Positions 1-13,183 of a DNA stretch of 64,000 nt are shown one piece after another (position 1 is the stretch's first letter; each line of letters begins with the position of its first letter). The position numbers and the translations under genes are program-made. This DNA comes from Paralvinella palmiformis. Its lineage: Eukaryota > Annelida > Polychaeta > Terebellida > Alvinellidae. Below the pieces are notes generated by a model, which was not told the origin of the DNA, made no database searches, and worked only from the letters and a program-made list of their open reading frames with translations. The stretch is from contig JAODUP010000055.1 of assembly GCA_025642065.1 (NCBI GenBank), positions 798,001 through 862,000 on the forward strand, given 5' to 3'.

Positions 1-28
1 AAGTGGCCGTAAAGCATCAATCATCATC
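1..28 (+). mobile_element. SINE-B tail at the window edge
   Basis: aagtggccgtaaagcatcaa matches the 3' end of SINE-B (ggtggctgtaaaacatcaat at 54841). The rest is off the window. Confidence 0.5.
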
Positions 29-747
29 TTTCAAATACACCGATAATGGCTAATAAAGATATTGAAATACCGGTTGACCCAAACATGGACTAAAATACAT
101 ATGCCAACAAATAGATGAATGAAGATGATTATAATAGTAATAATGCACATTCAATTACATAATATTAAATCAGCATATTGTGAAGTTGAACAATTGAAAT
201 TGAATTCCAATATGAATAAGGTATTAAATAGACGGACGGTCTTTACATACACCGTTAATGATAGATAGTTTGGCAGCAACATTTTCCAAATTAAATTACT
301 AATATCTGATAAACCTGCATCATCAACAGATAGGCTTTGACCACGTTTTATTCTAAGAAACTTTCCTCTCTCATATAATAACCAGACAATTAAATTCGAA
401 AGGCTTTCATCTAACATACGCAAACCGATCGGCTACCATGATACGGGGAGGTGTGGCAATAATGTTAATAAAATAATTCAATTTTAAAGCACATGACGAT
501 CTAGCCACAAATGTAGATGCTATATTCGAGTCGATATTCGTTGAGATGCAATCTGAAATTTATAATTCAATTATTTGATAAATATATGGAGTGTCCACTG
601 CGAATGAAATTAAGTTATGTATGAATCAATTAATTAAATAGATCATCACAGAAATGGTGAAGAACATATTAGCACTTTTTGTTTATGGAATAGTCCCTAA
701 TGTTGCTAAGCCACTAGTATTACACATTTAAATGCAATATAAATTGG

Positions 748-754
<7 letters not shown>

Positions 755-816
<62 letters not shown>
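755..816. repeat. (TA)n microsatellite
   Basis: About 31 TA units without interruption. Confidence 0.95.
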
Positions 817-819
<3 letters not shown>

Positions 820-959
820 TACGAACCAGAATCAATCTGAAATCTAGAATATTATGCGTTGATACATCGGATAAATTATATTTTAATTTGAAAGATAAAA
901 TTAACAAGCCATTGATGTTGCGAAAGCTTTTAATTTAACATTTCTACCAACGTAGAAAA

Positions 960-1430
960 TATTAACTGGGAATATTTGAACAATATGCCTATGAATGAAG
1001 TATAGAAAGATTTCTCAAATAAAGTACATTCCACAATAGAAAGTGTTGTACCTGAGAACATTATGCCCATTCCTTCCTTCACACGTGATAGATCATCATT
1101 GGATGAGGCGTGGGCTAGTTACTTCTTCTAGAACAATGTATAGACTACACAGAAAAAAATACTTTGAAAAGGCCAATTAGCTTCCCAATATGAAAAGTTT
1201 ATAAAATTTCCCAATCTATAATAAAATTACTAAAAAGAATCATTTGAAAAGTATCATTACAAGATAAACACACTAAATGGGAGCACTAGTGATAAAACAT
1301 CGTTTCCTTTACATTCAATATTGGTAGCCAAATATTTACTAGCCAACAGCCGACTGCAAATGAGTTAAACAATTTCTTCACAATTATTGAAATAATATTT
1401 CCAAATGAAATACAAGATCCGAATTACGCA
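960..1430 (+). mobile_element. Degraded non-LTR retrotransposon segment upstream of the RT domain
   Basis: In changing frames the plus strand reads TANELNNFFTIIEIIFPNEI near 1347-1410, matching the ANEFNNFF...LA pattern found between endonuclease and RT in many LINEs. Before it lies sequence typical of the same linker (DEAWASYF, then K/Y-rich frames with stops). Several stops and frameshifts are present; no RT catalytic motif remains here. Confidence 0.5.
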
Positions 1431-1737
1431 CGCACGCACTCACACACACACACTACATGTAAAAAATTATAATTATAGCTGTGACTGATACACATGAAAT
1501 TATAAAGTCCATTGATTCCATGAAGCATAAACGTAGTTTTGGACATGATAGAATAACATCATCCTTGGCCTGTTTCTCCCGGTCCAGTATGTTGTAACGG
1601 TTCATTGATTTCTGGGTCAGACCACGCCCTGTTTGGGCCACTATATAAAGCCTGGAATAAAGCATGCTGGTCTAGATTACTGTAAGCGTGTTCGTTATCA
1701 TTAACCGAATAGCTCCGGATCATCCAAGAATAAAGGT

Positions 1738-1832
1738 GGACGTTTAAAACCCCCTGAGGACGTAAAACACTCTGGCAGTGATCACCCTCAGTGTATTTCG
1801 GCTCCATCTTTCCGTACTGCTCCCCTGTGATA
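1738..1832 (+). mobile_element. SINE-A fragment (3' half)
   Basis: cgtttaaaaccccctgagga through ccgtactgctcccctgtga matches the middle/3' domain of the full copies at 7581 and 9441. The tRNA-like head is absent. Confidence 0.7.
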
Positions 1833-2347
1833 TACTGATTATATATATAATGTTTATTGGTTCAGGCATAAATAACGGGTAATCCTTTAGCTAGGTGAAC
1901 GCCGACTTAATTAGTTGTTTGCAAAACAGCACATATTAGATTTATACACACACGCCGATGATTTCTGATGGTAAAGATTTGCTTGTGCATCGGTGCCATC
2001 ATGATAAACCGTTATGATAGTCGCTGATTCATCTTCAAACATTATGAATGAGTGAATGAGTGAATTATTTAGCCGTTAGTGGGCAACCGAGTTCTACAGA
2101 GTCGAGTTTTGTTTTCGTTGAGGGCATTGTCCGTTTAAAGATGTTACGTATGTAACTGTAATGGCATCATAACAATGTACCCTTTAAGCCAGAGGTGGAT
2201 AACATTTTAATAATATTGTACATAAATTAATGAGTGAATGAATGTAGTATAAATTAAATTTGTTTGAGGGTTATAATTCAAAGATAAAAAAAGAAAATAT
2301 AACAATTTTGTCAAACAAATGCATTTATAGTTCAAATATGTACATCA

Positions 2348-2349
<2 letters not shown>

Positions 2350-2387
<38 letters not shown>
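2350..2387. repeat. (AAT)n microsatellite
   Basis: About 12 AAT units. Confidence 0.9.
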
Positions 2388-2390
<3 letters not shown>

Positions 2391-2956
2391 TAAAATGTTT
2401 GCAAAATGAAACTATAACATCGACAATAAGAGTTTATTAAAAACGAGCAAATTTTTAAGTATTTACTGTTTAAATAAATGTCACATGTAAGCCGCATTAG
2501 GGGACATATATTGAAAATCACCCATAGATGTATCTCCATTTCCGGGGAACGTTATCTAGCACTTGTTCAATCCTTCTACATGTGGGAGAAAAATATTTAA
2601 ATGGGAAAAAAATACTGCATTGTGAAATACCACCAGTTCCTTCACCTGAGAGATGAAGTCTGAGAGATGAAGTCAAAGCCCCAATCAGAATTGTTTACCG
2701 TTATCTCCAAATAATTGGAGGAGGCAGTAGTCTTCCCGATGCCAATATTTGGAACAAGATTATTGATGGGCATCATTTGGAGACTATGAATGCCTTTGCC
2801 TTTTTTTTAAATCTAGGACAAAGCACTTCATTGATTCAAAAAAGAGGGTTGATGTTCTGTTTGATGGATACATACAGAACTCAATCAAGGTTACCAGTCG
2901 AGTAAAACGTATTGGCAGAAAACGACCGATTCAAAAGATAATTGACCGATCAAGAT

Positions 2957-3143
2957 GATGATGACGATGATTGACCTTTTACGGCCACGTTTGTGTACAT
3001 TGTAGGCTAAATGGGCCGAGCGACCTCCAAAGGCAATGAAGCGAAGCCAAAGATGAAACACTCTTCAGATATGCCAAGCCGAGATTCGAACTTAGCTGGA
3101 TCTGTGGTCCGACACGCTACCAACTATATCACAGAGGCGCCCT
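2957..3143 (-). mobile_element. SINE-B copy, inverted
   Basis: On plus: ttttacggccacgtttgtgt, gggccgagcgacctccaaag, gagattcgaacttagctgg (B box reversed), ending at agaggcgccc. Matches the four other long copies. Confidence 0.75.
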
Positions 3144-3218
3144 AATTAACCTATCAAATAGACTTCTACCAGCAGGGTTCCGGGAACAGTTTCTGGCAGC
3201 ACAAGTGCCAGCCCATTA

Positions 3219-3378
<160 letters not shown>

Positions 3379-4185
3379 GATGTTTTCTCTAACTCAGGAT
3401 TTTTTGTCTACACCATGCAAGGGCAAATTTCCAAGCCAAGATTTGGCTCCAGGCCAGTGGAGTTCAGATTGACAATATCCCGTCAATATTCCATAGGTTG
3501 GACACTAAGTCACGGTAGAGAGGGCATAGTTTGGAAACTATTATCCCTGTACCTATCTCTTGTGTTCGAACTTGTATCATGCGAAAGATAGAGAAAATGC
3601 ACAATGGCATCGTGCAAATGCCGAAAATCAAGAGTAATATGAACACCCGTATCTGTTTGTAATCCATAAAACTGTTTGAATATGTTTAACGATACACAGG
3701 ATATTAGAGATTGATTTATAGAATGACAAAACTTATCATACAAATTAACGGAGTAAAACTAATTTAGATAATGGTCAATTGAAATTCTAAATTAGTTTTA
3801 ATTCACTGTGGGTTTAAAACAAATATTTATAATAAGGCTTATTAACCATTTTCTTAATCTGAATTAAAAAAAATATATGTTTCATGAATATTAGTCACTT
3901 GACATTTGTCTGTAATTAATTTATCTTTTAACGAGTAATTTTTTAAAGGTTTTACTACAATTTTCATGATTTTAAGCCGAAAATGCAGAATTCAGAATGC
4001 GATTCATCCAAACCCGAAAAGTACCTTACAGTCATACAGTCGCACTTATAAAATTGCTTTGGACAAACACTGCCCTCAACAGTTACAATTAGAAACGTGG
4101 CCGGCCCACTACTTGGGATACAGGGCCATGGGATAACTCTTTGGGAAAACATTCTACAAGTACAATTGCATTGAGTAGATTCCTT

Positions 4186-4372
4186 TAGATTGATGATTGA
4201 TGTTTTACGGCCACATTTGGGCACATGGGAGGCTAAATGGGCCGAGCGACCTCTAAAGGTAATGAGGCGAAGTGAAAGACGAAACACCCTTCTAATATAG
4301 ACCGGCCGGGGTTTGAACCCAGGTGCTATTGATATGTGGCCAACCGCGCTTCCATTTAGGCCATGAAGACGC
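4186..4372 (-). mobile_element. SINE-B copy, inverted
   Basis: gatgttttacggccacattt, gggccgagcgacctctaaag, and a reversed B box (ggtttgaaccc) followed by the A-box region. It overlaps no gene. Confidence 0.75.
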
Positions 4373-4696
4373 TCGTCAGTGAACTCTGCTCGATCACAGC
4401 CCAATAATAAATAATCCCACTTTTCGGGTGTCTTACCATCGTACCGTCACCTAACACTGTTAAACGGTTAAGTACTAATTAATATAAAAATAAAAAGGAC
4501 GCTAAGACGGGAGATATTTTGTTTCAGATACATGGTAACTGATTCTAACGCGAAACTCCTCATCACTGTAGCAAGGACTCACCTCAGATGAACCCAGCTT
4601 TGGGTGGGTTGATTTTCTACAGCATCGATAAATATCCATACGACACTGTATATCCGAGGCGTGTCCAACGAGGACGTTTACACAAGGTGCTCACCA

Positions 4697-4897
4697 CCAC
4701 TCACTCACCCACTCACCACCACTCACCCACTCACCCACTCACCACCCCCACACCACCTCCACACCCCACTCCCACCACCACTCACTCACTCACCACCACT
4801 CACTCACTCACTCACTCACTCACTCACTCACTCCCTCACTCACTCACTCACTCACTCACTCACTCACTCACTCACTCACTCACTCACTCACTCACTC
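4697..4897. repeat. CTCA/CACC minisatellite-like tract
   Basis: Imperfect cacccactcac units grade into pure (CTCA)n, ending where the inverted SINE-A tail begins. Confidence 0.9.
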
Positions 4898-5165
4898 TAT
4901 GTTGGAGCGGTTGAGAAACGTCCTCTCCCACCACTCACAAGGGAGCAGTACGGAAAGATGGAGCCGAAATACCATGAGGGTGGTCACTGCCAGAGTGTTT
5001 TACGTCCTCGGAGGGTTTTAACGTCCCCCTTTATTTTAAATAATTCAGTGGAGACGGCAGCACCATTTAACGTGGTCAGCCACCCACGATGTGGTGAGCC
5101 GAGAAATTAATCTCTGAAAAAGTTTCGACCTCTTGCTGGGATCGAACCTTTCAGGCCAAAGACCG
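4897..5165 (-). mobile_element. SINE-A copy, inverted
   Basis: Minus-strand copy covering most of the element; the damaged B-box region (gatcgaacctttcaggcc on plus) lies at its 5' end, and its 3' end abuts the CTCA tract. Confidence 0.75.
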
Positions 5166-6089
5166 GACCCTTTAAAGGTGACGTTCAGACAAACACATTT
5201 AGACTACCCGTCAACGGCACAGCGCTTATTGTACAGTATAAGGACGGCATACGATTTCTGACCCGTCTGAATATCCGCTAATTAGGCCGTATAACTGACA
5301 CCAAAGACATGATGTAATCAGCTGACCCGTTTTCGAGCTCCTATACGCGGAGGCGATGTTTTGTCATTGAGGTGACATTCGACGTGTTAGCACATCGCTC
5401 TCTCACCTTTCTCGAAGATGCTTTAAGATTAGTTTTAGTAACAATTAACCGCCCGGAATGTATGCACCCGACTAACACCGCTAACGCAAGAAGAAAACTT
5501 TAGTGTTTACATATCTTTAATGTTAATATGTTGACTTGTCGGTTAATTAAAGAGTCAAATCAATCGGGCTAATAGAAATATAATCGTGGCTAATGCACAT
5601 ATTTCGGGAGGTATCTTTGGAGAATATTGCGATTAATTGAGGAAGTTTCTGTATACTCCCAAGAAGCTGGTGCCATTAATAGTCACGATCCATTTTTTGG
5701 GTCGCCCCAGCACACAACACAAATTATCCCCAGACTGCGTGTATGAAGTACTGTAATTAGCTGCTTCGTGACCTGTTTACATAATTGTTTCGTCCAACGA
5801 GGAAGCGTCTTATGGAACAACTAGGGGGCCAACAATTTATCAAAACTACTGCTAAAATCTAGTATTTGCGTTCAAAATATTATATTATAATATTTCCCCA
5901 AAGTCTCCCAGATTGTTCCATAAGCTTGCCAATTTCAAAAAAGTTACGAGGGGCATACCCCCCCCCCAACCCCTAACATGCCGTCGCTATGCTCAGGCCT
6001 CCCTGCACTAAATTTCGGACTAGTGAAACTTGACAATAGTTAATAGATTTCATATTGCATTAGTCCATTAGCTAATGACTTGAAAGTAT

Positions 6090-6434
6090 TAGCCTGTAAC
6101 CCTCATTGTGAATGTGTACACGAAGTACTCGTTTACTGTCCGACTTATCCGGCGTTCACCGAACGGCTGTCGCCGGTGTAGTTCCGGAAAACAGGTCCAG
6201 TACTCGTTACGAAGAGACGGTGCCAAACGCCTCCCTGCTGAGTATCCATTGTGTTGGAGAGAAGGCGACAGACTGGACCCTGTCTCCGACCAGCCGCAGA
6301 CAACAAGCTCCGCTGATGAGGGGCACAGGGACAACGCAGCCTTATCGGCGTAACCGATTCTCCGGTAATCGATTCTGAAAGGCAAAACGTCGCCCCTGAA
6401 GTCGGCCTTCGAGACGTAGTCGAAACATCGGAAG
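6090..6434 (+). promoter_or_regulatory. CpG-rich 5' flank of the receptor gene
   Basis: This stretch before the first coding exon is much richer in CG dinucleotides than the AT-rich surroundings and has no convincing coding content; the overlapping small frames on both strands are probably incidental. No TATA box is obvious. It probably contains the 5' UTR and core promoter. The transcription start cannot be placed from sequence. Confidence 0.35.
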
Positions 6435-8344
6435 ATGTCGGTCGCGATTCAAGCTGGAGTACTAACGCTGGTTTTTCTATTGGGATTTGCGCAGACCATG
6501 TCTCAGAGGCGACAACACGGGAATGGGAAGATGCGAATTCCCGTGTTGTTGCAGAGACCAGCAGTTTACGCAGAAAGCGGGGAACGAGGTAAGCGAGCCA
6601 TTCGCGAACACTGCGCGCTTTATTATCATTTACGATCCCTCATTCTAAGTTGTGATGATGTTTCTAATATATTCGCCCTTTTCCGACCATTCGGTCGTCT
6701 TATGGTCCAACACGTGAATGAAATTCTGACTAAATGTCCCTGCGATAATAACTTTTACTTGGAGCCGGTTACCTGTTTATAAACCCGATTGTTTGGAATA
6801 TGTCGCTTGTATAAGGGAAGAAAAGCCTAATTTTGAAAGCTGGGTAACAATACACTTGAACGTGATTATACGAAATAAAGCCCGAACCCTGTAAACATAC
6901 GGCCAACCAGTATTTGCCCAACCTGTTCTACTATTGGCTACCGTTTTATTGAGGCCACGTCCTGCCATAAATCGTCATACAATCCTGTAAACACAGCGTT
7001 AATGTCGTAATATGGTCTTTATTTGCTGTGTCAACTGATCAACTTAAGTTAATTGAAGTCTTTTTATTTAGCATCCATTTGAATACATTGCTATTTCTTT
7101 ATACAGGATGAGTATATATCGTGGCTAGATATTATATGCGTAGTTTGGCGTCATTCTAAGTGGATGTCCAGCATTTTTAACAGCTAATCTGAATTAACAA
7201 TTCACAGTTATGGCAGAAATGTTTATACAAGTACCAGTGGAAATCAAAGGTGAAAATGAATGAATACGTATCGGTGCATATTGATCTTCCTCTAACTATA
7301 ACTAAAAATTAGAACACCCTATAATAATCGATCAAAGTGTAAATTCAGCGTCAGTGCAAAGGTGTAAGCAAATTTAAAATCGCGAATGAAGTGGAGCGGT
7401 TATTTGTAACTCACCGTAGTATTGCTGAAAAAATATGACACTTTCAGAACACAATGTATATATATATATATATATATATATCATCCTGTCTCACCACACA
7501 CGCGATACGGTTTTGTCACGTGTTCCACTGAAACTGTTATGTTGGTTGACCCGCCGAGAGCTTTTCACCCTGATCAGACAGTGAGCTCCGGCGGCCTAGC
7601 GGTTAAGCACTCGGCACTTAGTGCCAACGGTCGCAGGTTCGAACCCCGTAAGAGGTCGAAACTTTTCCAGGGATTAATTTCTCGGCTCACTACATCGTGG
7701 GTGGCTGACCACGTTAAATGGCGCTGCCGTCTCCACTGAATTATTTAAAATAAAGGGGGACGTTAAAAACCCCCTGAGGACGTAAAACACTCTGGCAGTG
7801 ACCACCCTCAGGGTATTTCAGCTCCATCTTTCCATACTGCTCCCCTGTGAGTGGTGGGGGAGGAGGTTTCTGAACCACTCCAACATAGAGGCTGTGCTGA
7901 TTAAGCGACAGCCTGGGGATTCTCCCCCAACAACAAAACCTGAAACCCTGATCAGACAAACCATCTTGCGACTCTGTCGGACCTCTCTCTATTCGTGAGC
8001 TTGATATAGATAGGATTTGTTTAGCAATTCTAAGCGAGAATGAAACTCGGATCAGCATCTGTGGTGTTGAAATGTTATTAGGCATAGCTTTCTTTTAAAT
8101 CACAACAAATTACTGCTGAATATAAACTGTAGTGTCAAAGTACGTATCTTCTATGTGTATTACCTCATCGTTGAACCCACACTCACGTGTTGTTTACTGC
8201 CAGCTGTGGTGTCAAGTGGCATTGTTTGTATGTGCTTCCACTTTCTCTACGTACTCTACATACAACCGCTTCCCTGTGAGCGTGACACATTTGTCACGTA
8301 CGAAAAGTGGATTAGCTGTGATCCCACAGACTGATGAGAAGTCC

Positions 8345-8378
<34 letters not shown>

Positions 8379-8423
8379 GTATACATAGATGTGTGAAGGT
8401 GTAATGTTTTGTATGTTTAGGTA

Positions 8424-8454
<31 letters not shown>

Positions 8455-10954
8455 CCTGAAACATACACACATAGTACTAATTTGCTAGGAGCTTTCAGAC
8501 GAAGAAGAAGAGAGAAGAAAAATCCAGCCGTTTCTAAACGCAGTCTTCTTTTTATAAAAAGACTAAAGATGGCGAAGGTATGCCAGATAACGCAGTAAGC
8601 CTTTTGTGCCGAAGCCGATACTTGATATTGCCGTAATAGCCCTTTATCGAAGAGGCTGTTGTAGGCACGTAGCTCTTCGGGAAGACGCTTTCATGTTGGT
8701 TAATTAAAAGCGGGACGTGCACGATGTCCAGTTTGGCATTGTAGGCGGCCATTTCGGAGTATATCGATAAAAGAAAGCGCGTTCCATATTGAAGGCTACG
8801 GGTAGCGCGTAAAGGCAGATGAGATATTCCGGATTCGACGTGTTGTTGTCCCTGGTTATGCCGGAGATCTCTCAGATTGTCTAAATATACAGTTTGTATT
8901 ATTGTTTGTTTTGGTTTTTAAAACTTTTCTTTGCGGCAACTCATCTCATTTTACTACAGAGGTCATTTAAATGGCTCGTCATTAAGATCTGACGTAACGT
9001 TTTTTGGTGAACGATTTACAGGTTAACGGCGTCAGTTGAAGCGGGATTCCTAATAATGGGTGTCACACGCACGCACGCACGCACGGGACAGACACACACA
9101 CACACACACACATGCACGCACGATATACACATACGTACAAACACACACGTACATAATATATACATATGTACATACATATATAAGTACACACACACAAACA
9201 CGTAAACACACACACAGACACGTATACACACGCGCGCGAGCGCGCGTACAACCACATCCCTGCTGTGTAATAGAGACCGAAAGTCGTTAAATACTGCCAA
9301 CGACCCAGTTCTCAGTCATCTCGGTCGGAGCTAATCATCTGTAGGTATATGGACACTAATCCGGAAAATACTGTATAAATGTCGCAATGAAATAGCCTTA
9401 TATAAATGTATACTACTACTACTACTAGTACGAGTACTACGTTAGCTCCGGTGGCCTAGCGGTTAAGCACCCGGCACTCGGTGCCAACGGTCACGGGTTC
9501 GATCCCAGCAAGAGGTCGAAACTTTTCCAGAGATTAATTTCTCGGCTCACAACATCGTAGGTGGCTGACCACGTTAAATGGCGCCGCCGTCTCTATGAAT
9601 TATTAAAAATAAAGGGGGACGTTAAAGACCCACTGAGGACGTAAAACACTCTGGCAGTGACCACCCTCAGGGTATTTCGGCTCCATCTTTCCGTACTGCT
9701 CCCCTTGTGGTGGTGGGGGGAGGATTTTCTCAACCACTCCAACATAGAGAGCTGTGCCGAATAAGCGACAGCCTGGGGATTCTACCCGAACAACAAAACA
9801 AACAAACAACAACTAGTACTACGACTACTACTACTAATAATAATAATAATAAATGTAATAATAATAATAATAATAATAACACAGTAGACAAGACGTAAAA
9901 TCCTCAAACTTACGTCTGAGTTTTGAAACGTGACACTAATTATTGAAAGCACGTAGAAATATTTCAAATTCACTCCGCACTAAAATAAAATATATCCATT
10001 TATAGCCCATATTATATAAGATGATATATGATAATGATTGCTGTTTTACGGCCACTTTTGTGCACTTGGTGGGCTAAATGGGCCGAGCGACCTCCAAAGG
10101 TAATGAGACGAAGTCAAAGATGAAACAACCTTCAGATATGCCCACGCCGAGATTCGGACTCGGGTGGTAGTGATCTGTAGTCCAACGTGCTACCAATTAG
10201 ACCATATATATATATTATCATATTTAGTAAAACTATAGCTTTTTACGAGTCATAATTATCCTGTTACTAGCATCTGGAAACACGAAATAAAATCATTATC
10301 ATTAGCCACTAGTGACTTCTCTATCTAGGTTATCTGGCAATATATTTATCATTTATCCTGGTTATCATTAATCTACGATCGCCTAACAGTTTGCTGCTAG
10401 AATGTATAAACCTGCCTAAACAAAAATGAACAGTCTGAAACTACTTTTCTTTTAGCAATTGGATATTTTAAAGTAAAATTATACAAGAAGGATTAAGATG
10501 GTAAGTATATTAGCAGACACATTAAGATGGTAAGTATACTTTAAACAACTCTAACCGATAACAACTTTTGTTCTAATATAAATAGATAACACATTGTTAG
10601 TAAAGTGGGTTTCTACACAACGGTTCGGCCAAAATGTACTTTTTCAATCATATATTATTGCCGTTTGTTAATTATTTGGCCTCAGATACTGATGCGACCA
10701 ACTCGTCGTAATAGATCACTGGAAGCTTCAACCTCATATTGTCCAAGAACATATCCGGATACCGACATTTTATAAATAATATCCATATGTCATATGTACG
10801 TCCACACTGTTAAACGTAAACAAACAGGTAACTATTGTTAAAACATTTCTGGGATAAAAGAACGTTGAGGAAATTTTTTTATTGATCATTTATTAATTAT
10901 GTTAATATGAGTACTAATTAATATGATGTCACTGTTAAACTTTACACCAATTTA

Positions 10955-10987
<33 letters not shown>

Positions 10988-13117
10988 TAATCATATAAGT
11001 TAAAATACAGACGTACCAAGGTACAAATATTTGGCTATTTGGGCTGAATAGTTGATTTACGGTCATCTATGACACGAGATCCGGGTGTAAACAAAATCTT
11101 TAGAGTGGTTAACGAAGTCTACCGTTTTAGCTCAAAGTCCTGAGGCTTTTTACAGTACTCCTATATAGCATTTGATGCCGGAGGGGTGGAAATACTACTC
11201 CAATAACTTGGTACACATATGCCTTGGCCACCTTCAAATCATGATTTTCGTCCTAGAGCATTTCCAAATACGAGGACCTTTGTCTCGGATCGATCCCAGA
11301 AATGGGGTCTTTTGTCCCGGAGGTATAATGATTGGGAAAGAGATTTTATATTCTATATAGCATTATGCATCTGCGGTTATTTTTCTTCTTCTGGGGAACA
11401 ATCAAACCCTCAAAACATTTCATCCAAGCACAAGCCCTAAGAAGATGTTCCAGGTTTGGTGTAAACAGTGGTATAAGCTAACCAGGTGATCACACCTGCG
11501 AGTACACTTCACCATTATACCAATAGGAAATGCTTTTTATATTCGACAAAAAGATGTTCCAAAACGAGAAAGAAACCTTTCGCAGTAAATTAGAGGAATG
11601 ATCGCTCCACGATCGCTGTTCTGATATCGCTGACGGTGATGGTGATTGGTGCTTTACGGCCACTTTTGTGCACACGGTAGGCTAAATGGGCCGAGCGCCC
11701 TCCAATGGTTATGAGGCGAAGTGAAAGACGAAACACTCTTCAGATATTCCCACGCCGAGATTCGAATACGGGTGGTAGTGATCTGTGATCCAACACGCTA
11801 CCGGTAGACCACGGAGGCGCCCTCTGTTCTGGTACTGGTAGACCTATATCACATACTGATGTTTGAAATAACTTAGTCACAATGGACGTTTCGAACGCCA
11901 ATTTGTGTGATACAGTTATCTTTATTTATGAACTGACGGTATTATAAAGATGAACTAGAAGTACATCCGGCACAACTTACCTTCATATGTGTGTTTAGTT
12001 ATTTCTATAACCTGGCTATCCCGGCTATTCTTCTACCCAATGACAGATATAACGCTTTACAAATAATTTACTATCACGTCACGTTATGAACAGTTCGGGG
12101 TTCTAACCCGATCCGTAGCTGGGTTTGTTAGAGGTTTCCCTAATGAGTCGCCCCATGGCAATATGTCCCGGGGTGACCAACGCAGAGGCTAAACAACTCA
12201 CTCACCCACTGACTCACTGACTGACTCACTCGCTCACTCGCTCACTCACTCAATCACCCACTCAATCACTCCGCTCAGCTCTACCCCTCACTCCGCTCAC
12301 TCACTCACTCACTCACTCACTCACTCACTCACTCACTCACTCATTCCACTCACTGCACGCACCATAGCCAGTTACAATGGCTCGTGAAATGAGCGGTGGC
12401 GTGATTGACTGAATCGACGATCGGGCGATCGATCGAGCGAGTGGGAGGGTTCGCGGTTTAAGAGACCCGTAGGTAGTAAAAGGTTATCTCGTTTCGGTCG
12501 TTCTTCGCCGTCTCTTAAGACACCCGGGAGGACGGACAACCTCTCGGAATAACGAACCGGTTACAACACGACGACCAACCAGAAAGAGGTCGGTTACAGC
12601 GATGGCTCGTCCCGTTGACGAAGTTAACCATCGTCACGTCGATCCGTTTATAGCGCGACTACATACATTAGCTGACAGTTATTGAATGTCGGTGATTATT
12701 TCTGGTGTATGTTATGGTTCTAAAGCGGCGCCCGAGTACAGCCCCCCCCCACACACACACACATCACACATACACACACCTCCAAGCCCCCCCCCCCCGA
12801 ACCATCGGCAGAACCGAAGTACCAACGGGCGAGATAGGAAATTCCGTTTGATAATTATAGTTGGCTTCTGGTGACGAGTGTAATAACAGCGATAATGGCC
12901 AGCCCGCATTATCTCCAGTAATTGATATTAGTCGACCGGTATCTACCGGGAAGTTTCGGGATCGTGCGAGGTTAAGCTTCCTGAGGTGAGCGGATGGACC
13001 TGCCTGAACTGACTCCAGATGGCATGAAAACGAGTGGCCAACAACCGGTTAACGACAACGATAATAAGTGCCAGAAGACTACGACATTTAACATCGATAA
13101 TCTTGTGTTGTGTATGT

Positions 13118-13183
<66 letters not shown>

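Noticed and set aside
7581..7660. tRNA genes at SINE heads (A and B boxes)
   Set aside because: They are joined to the conserved SINE body and tail, occur many times, and do not give a clean cloverleaf with acceptor stem.
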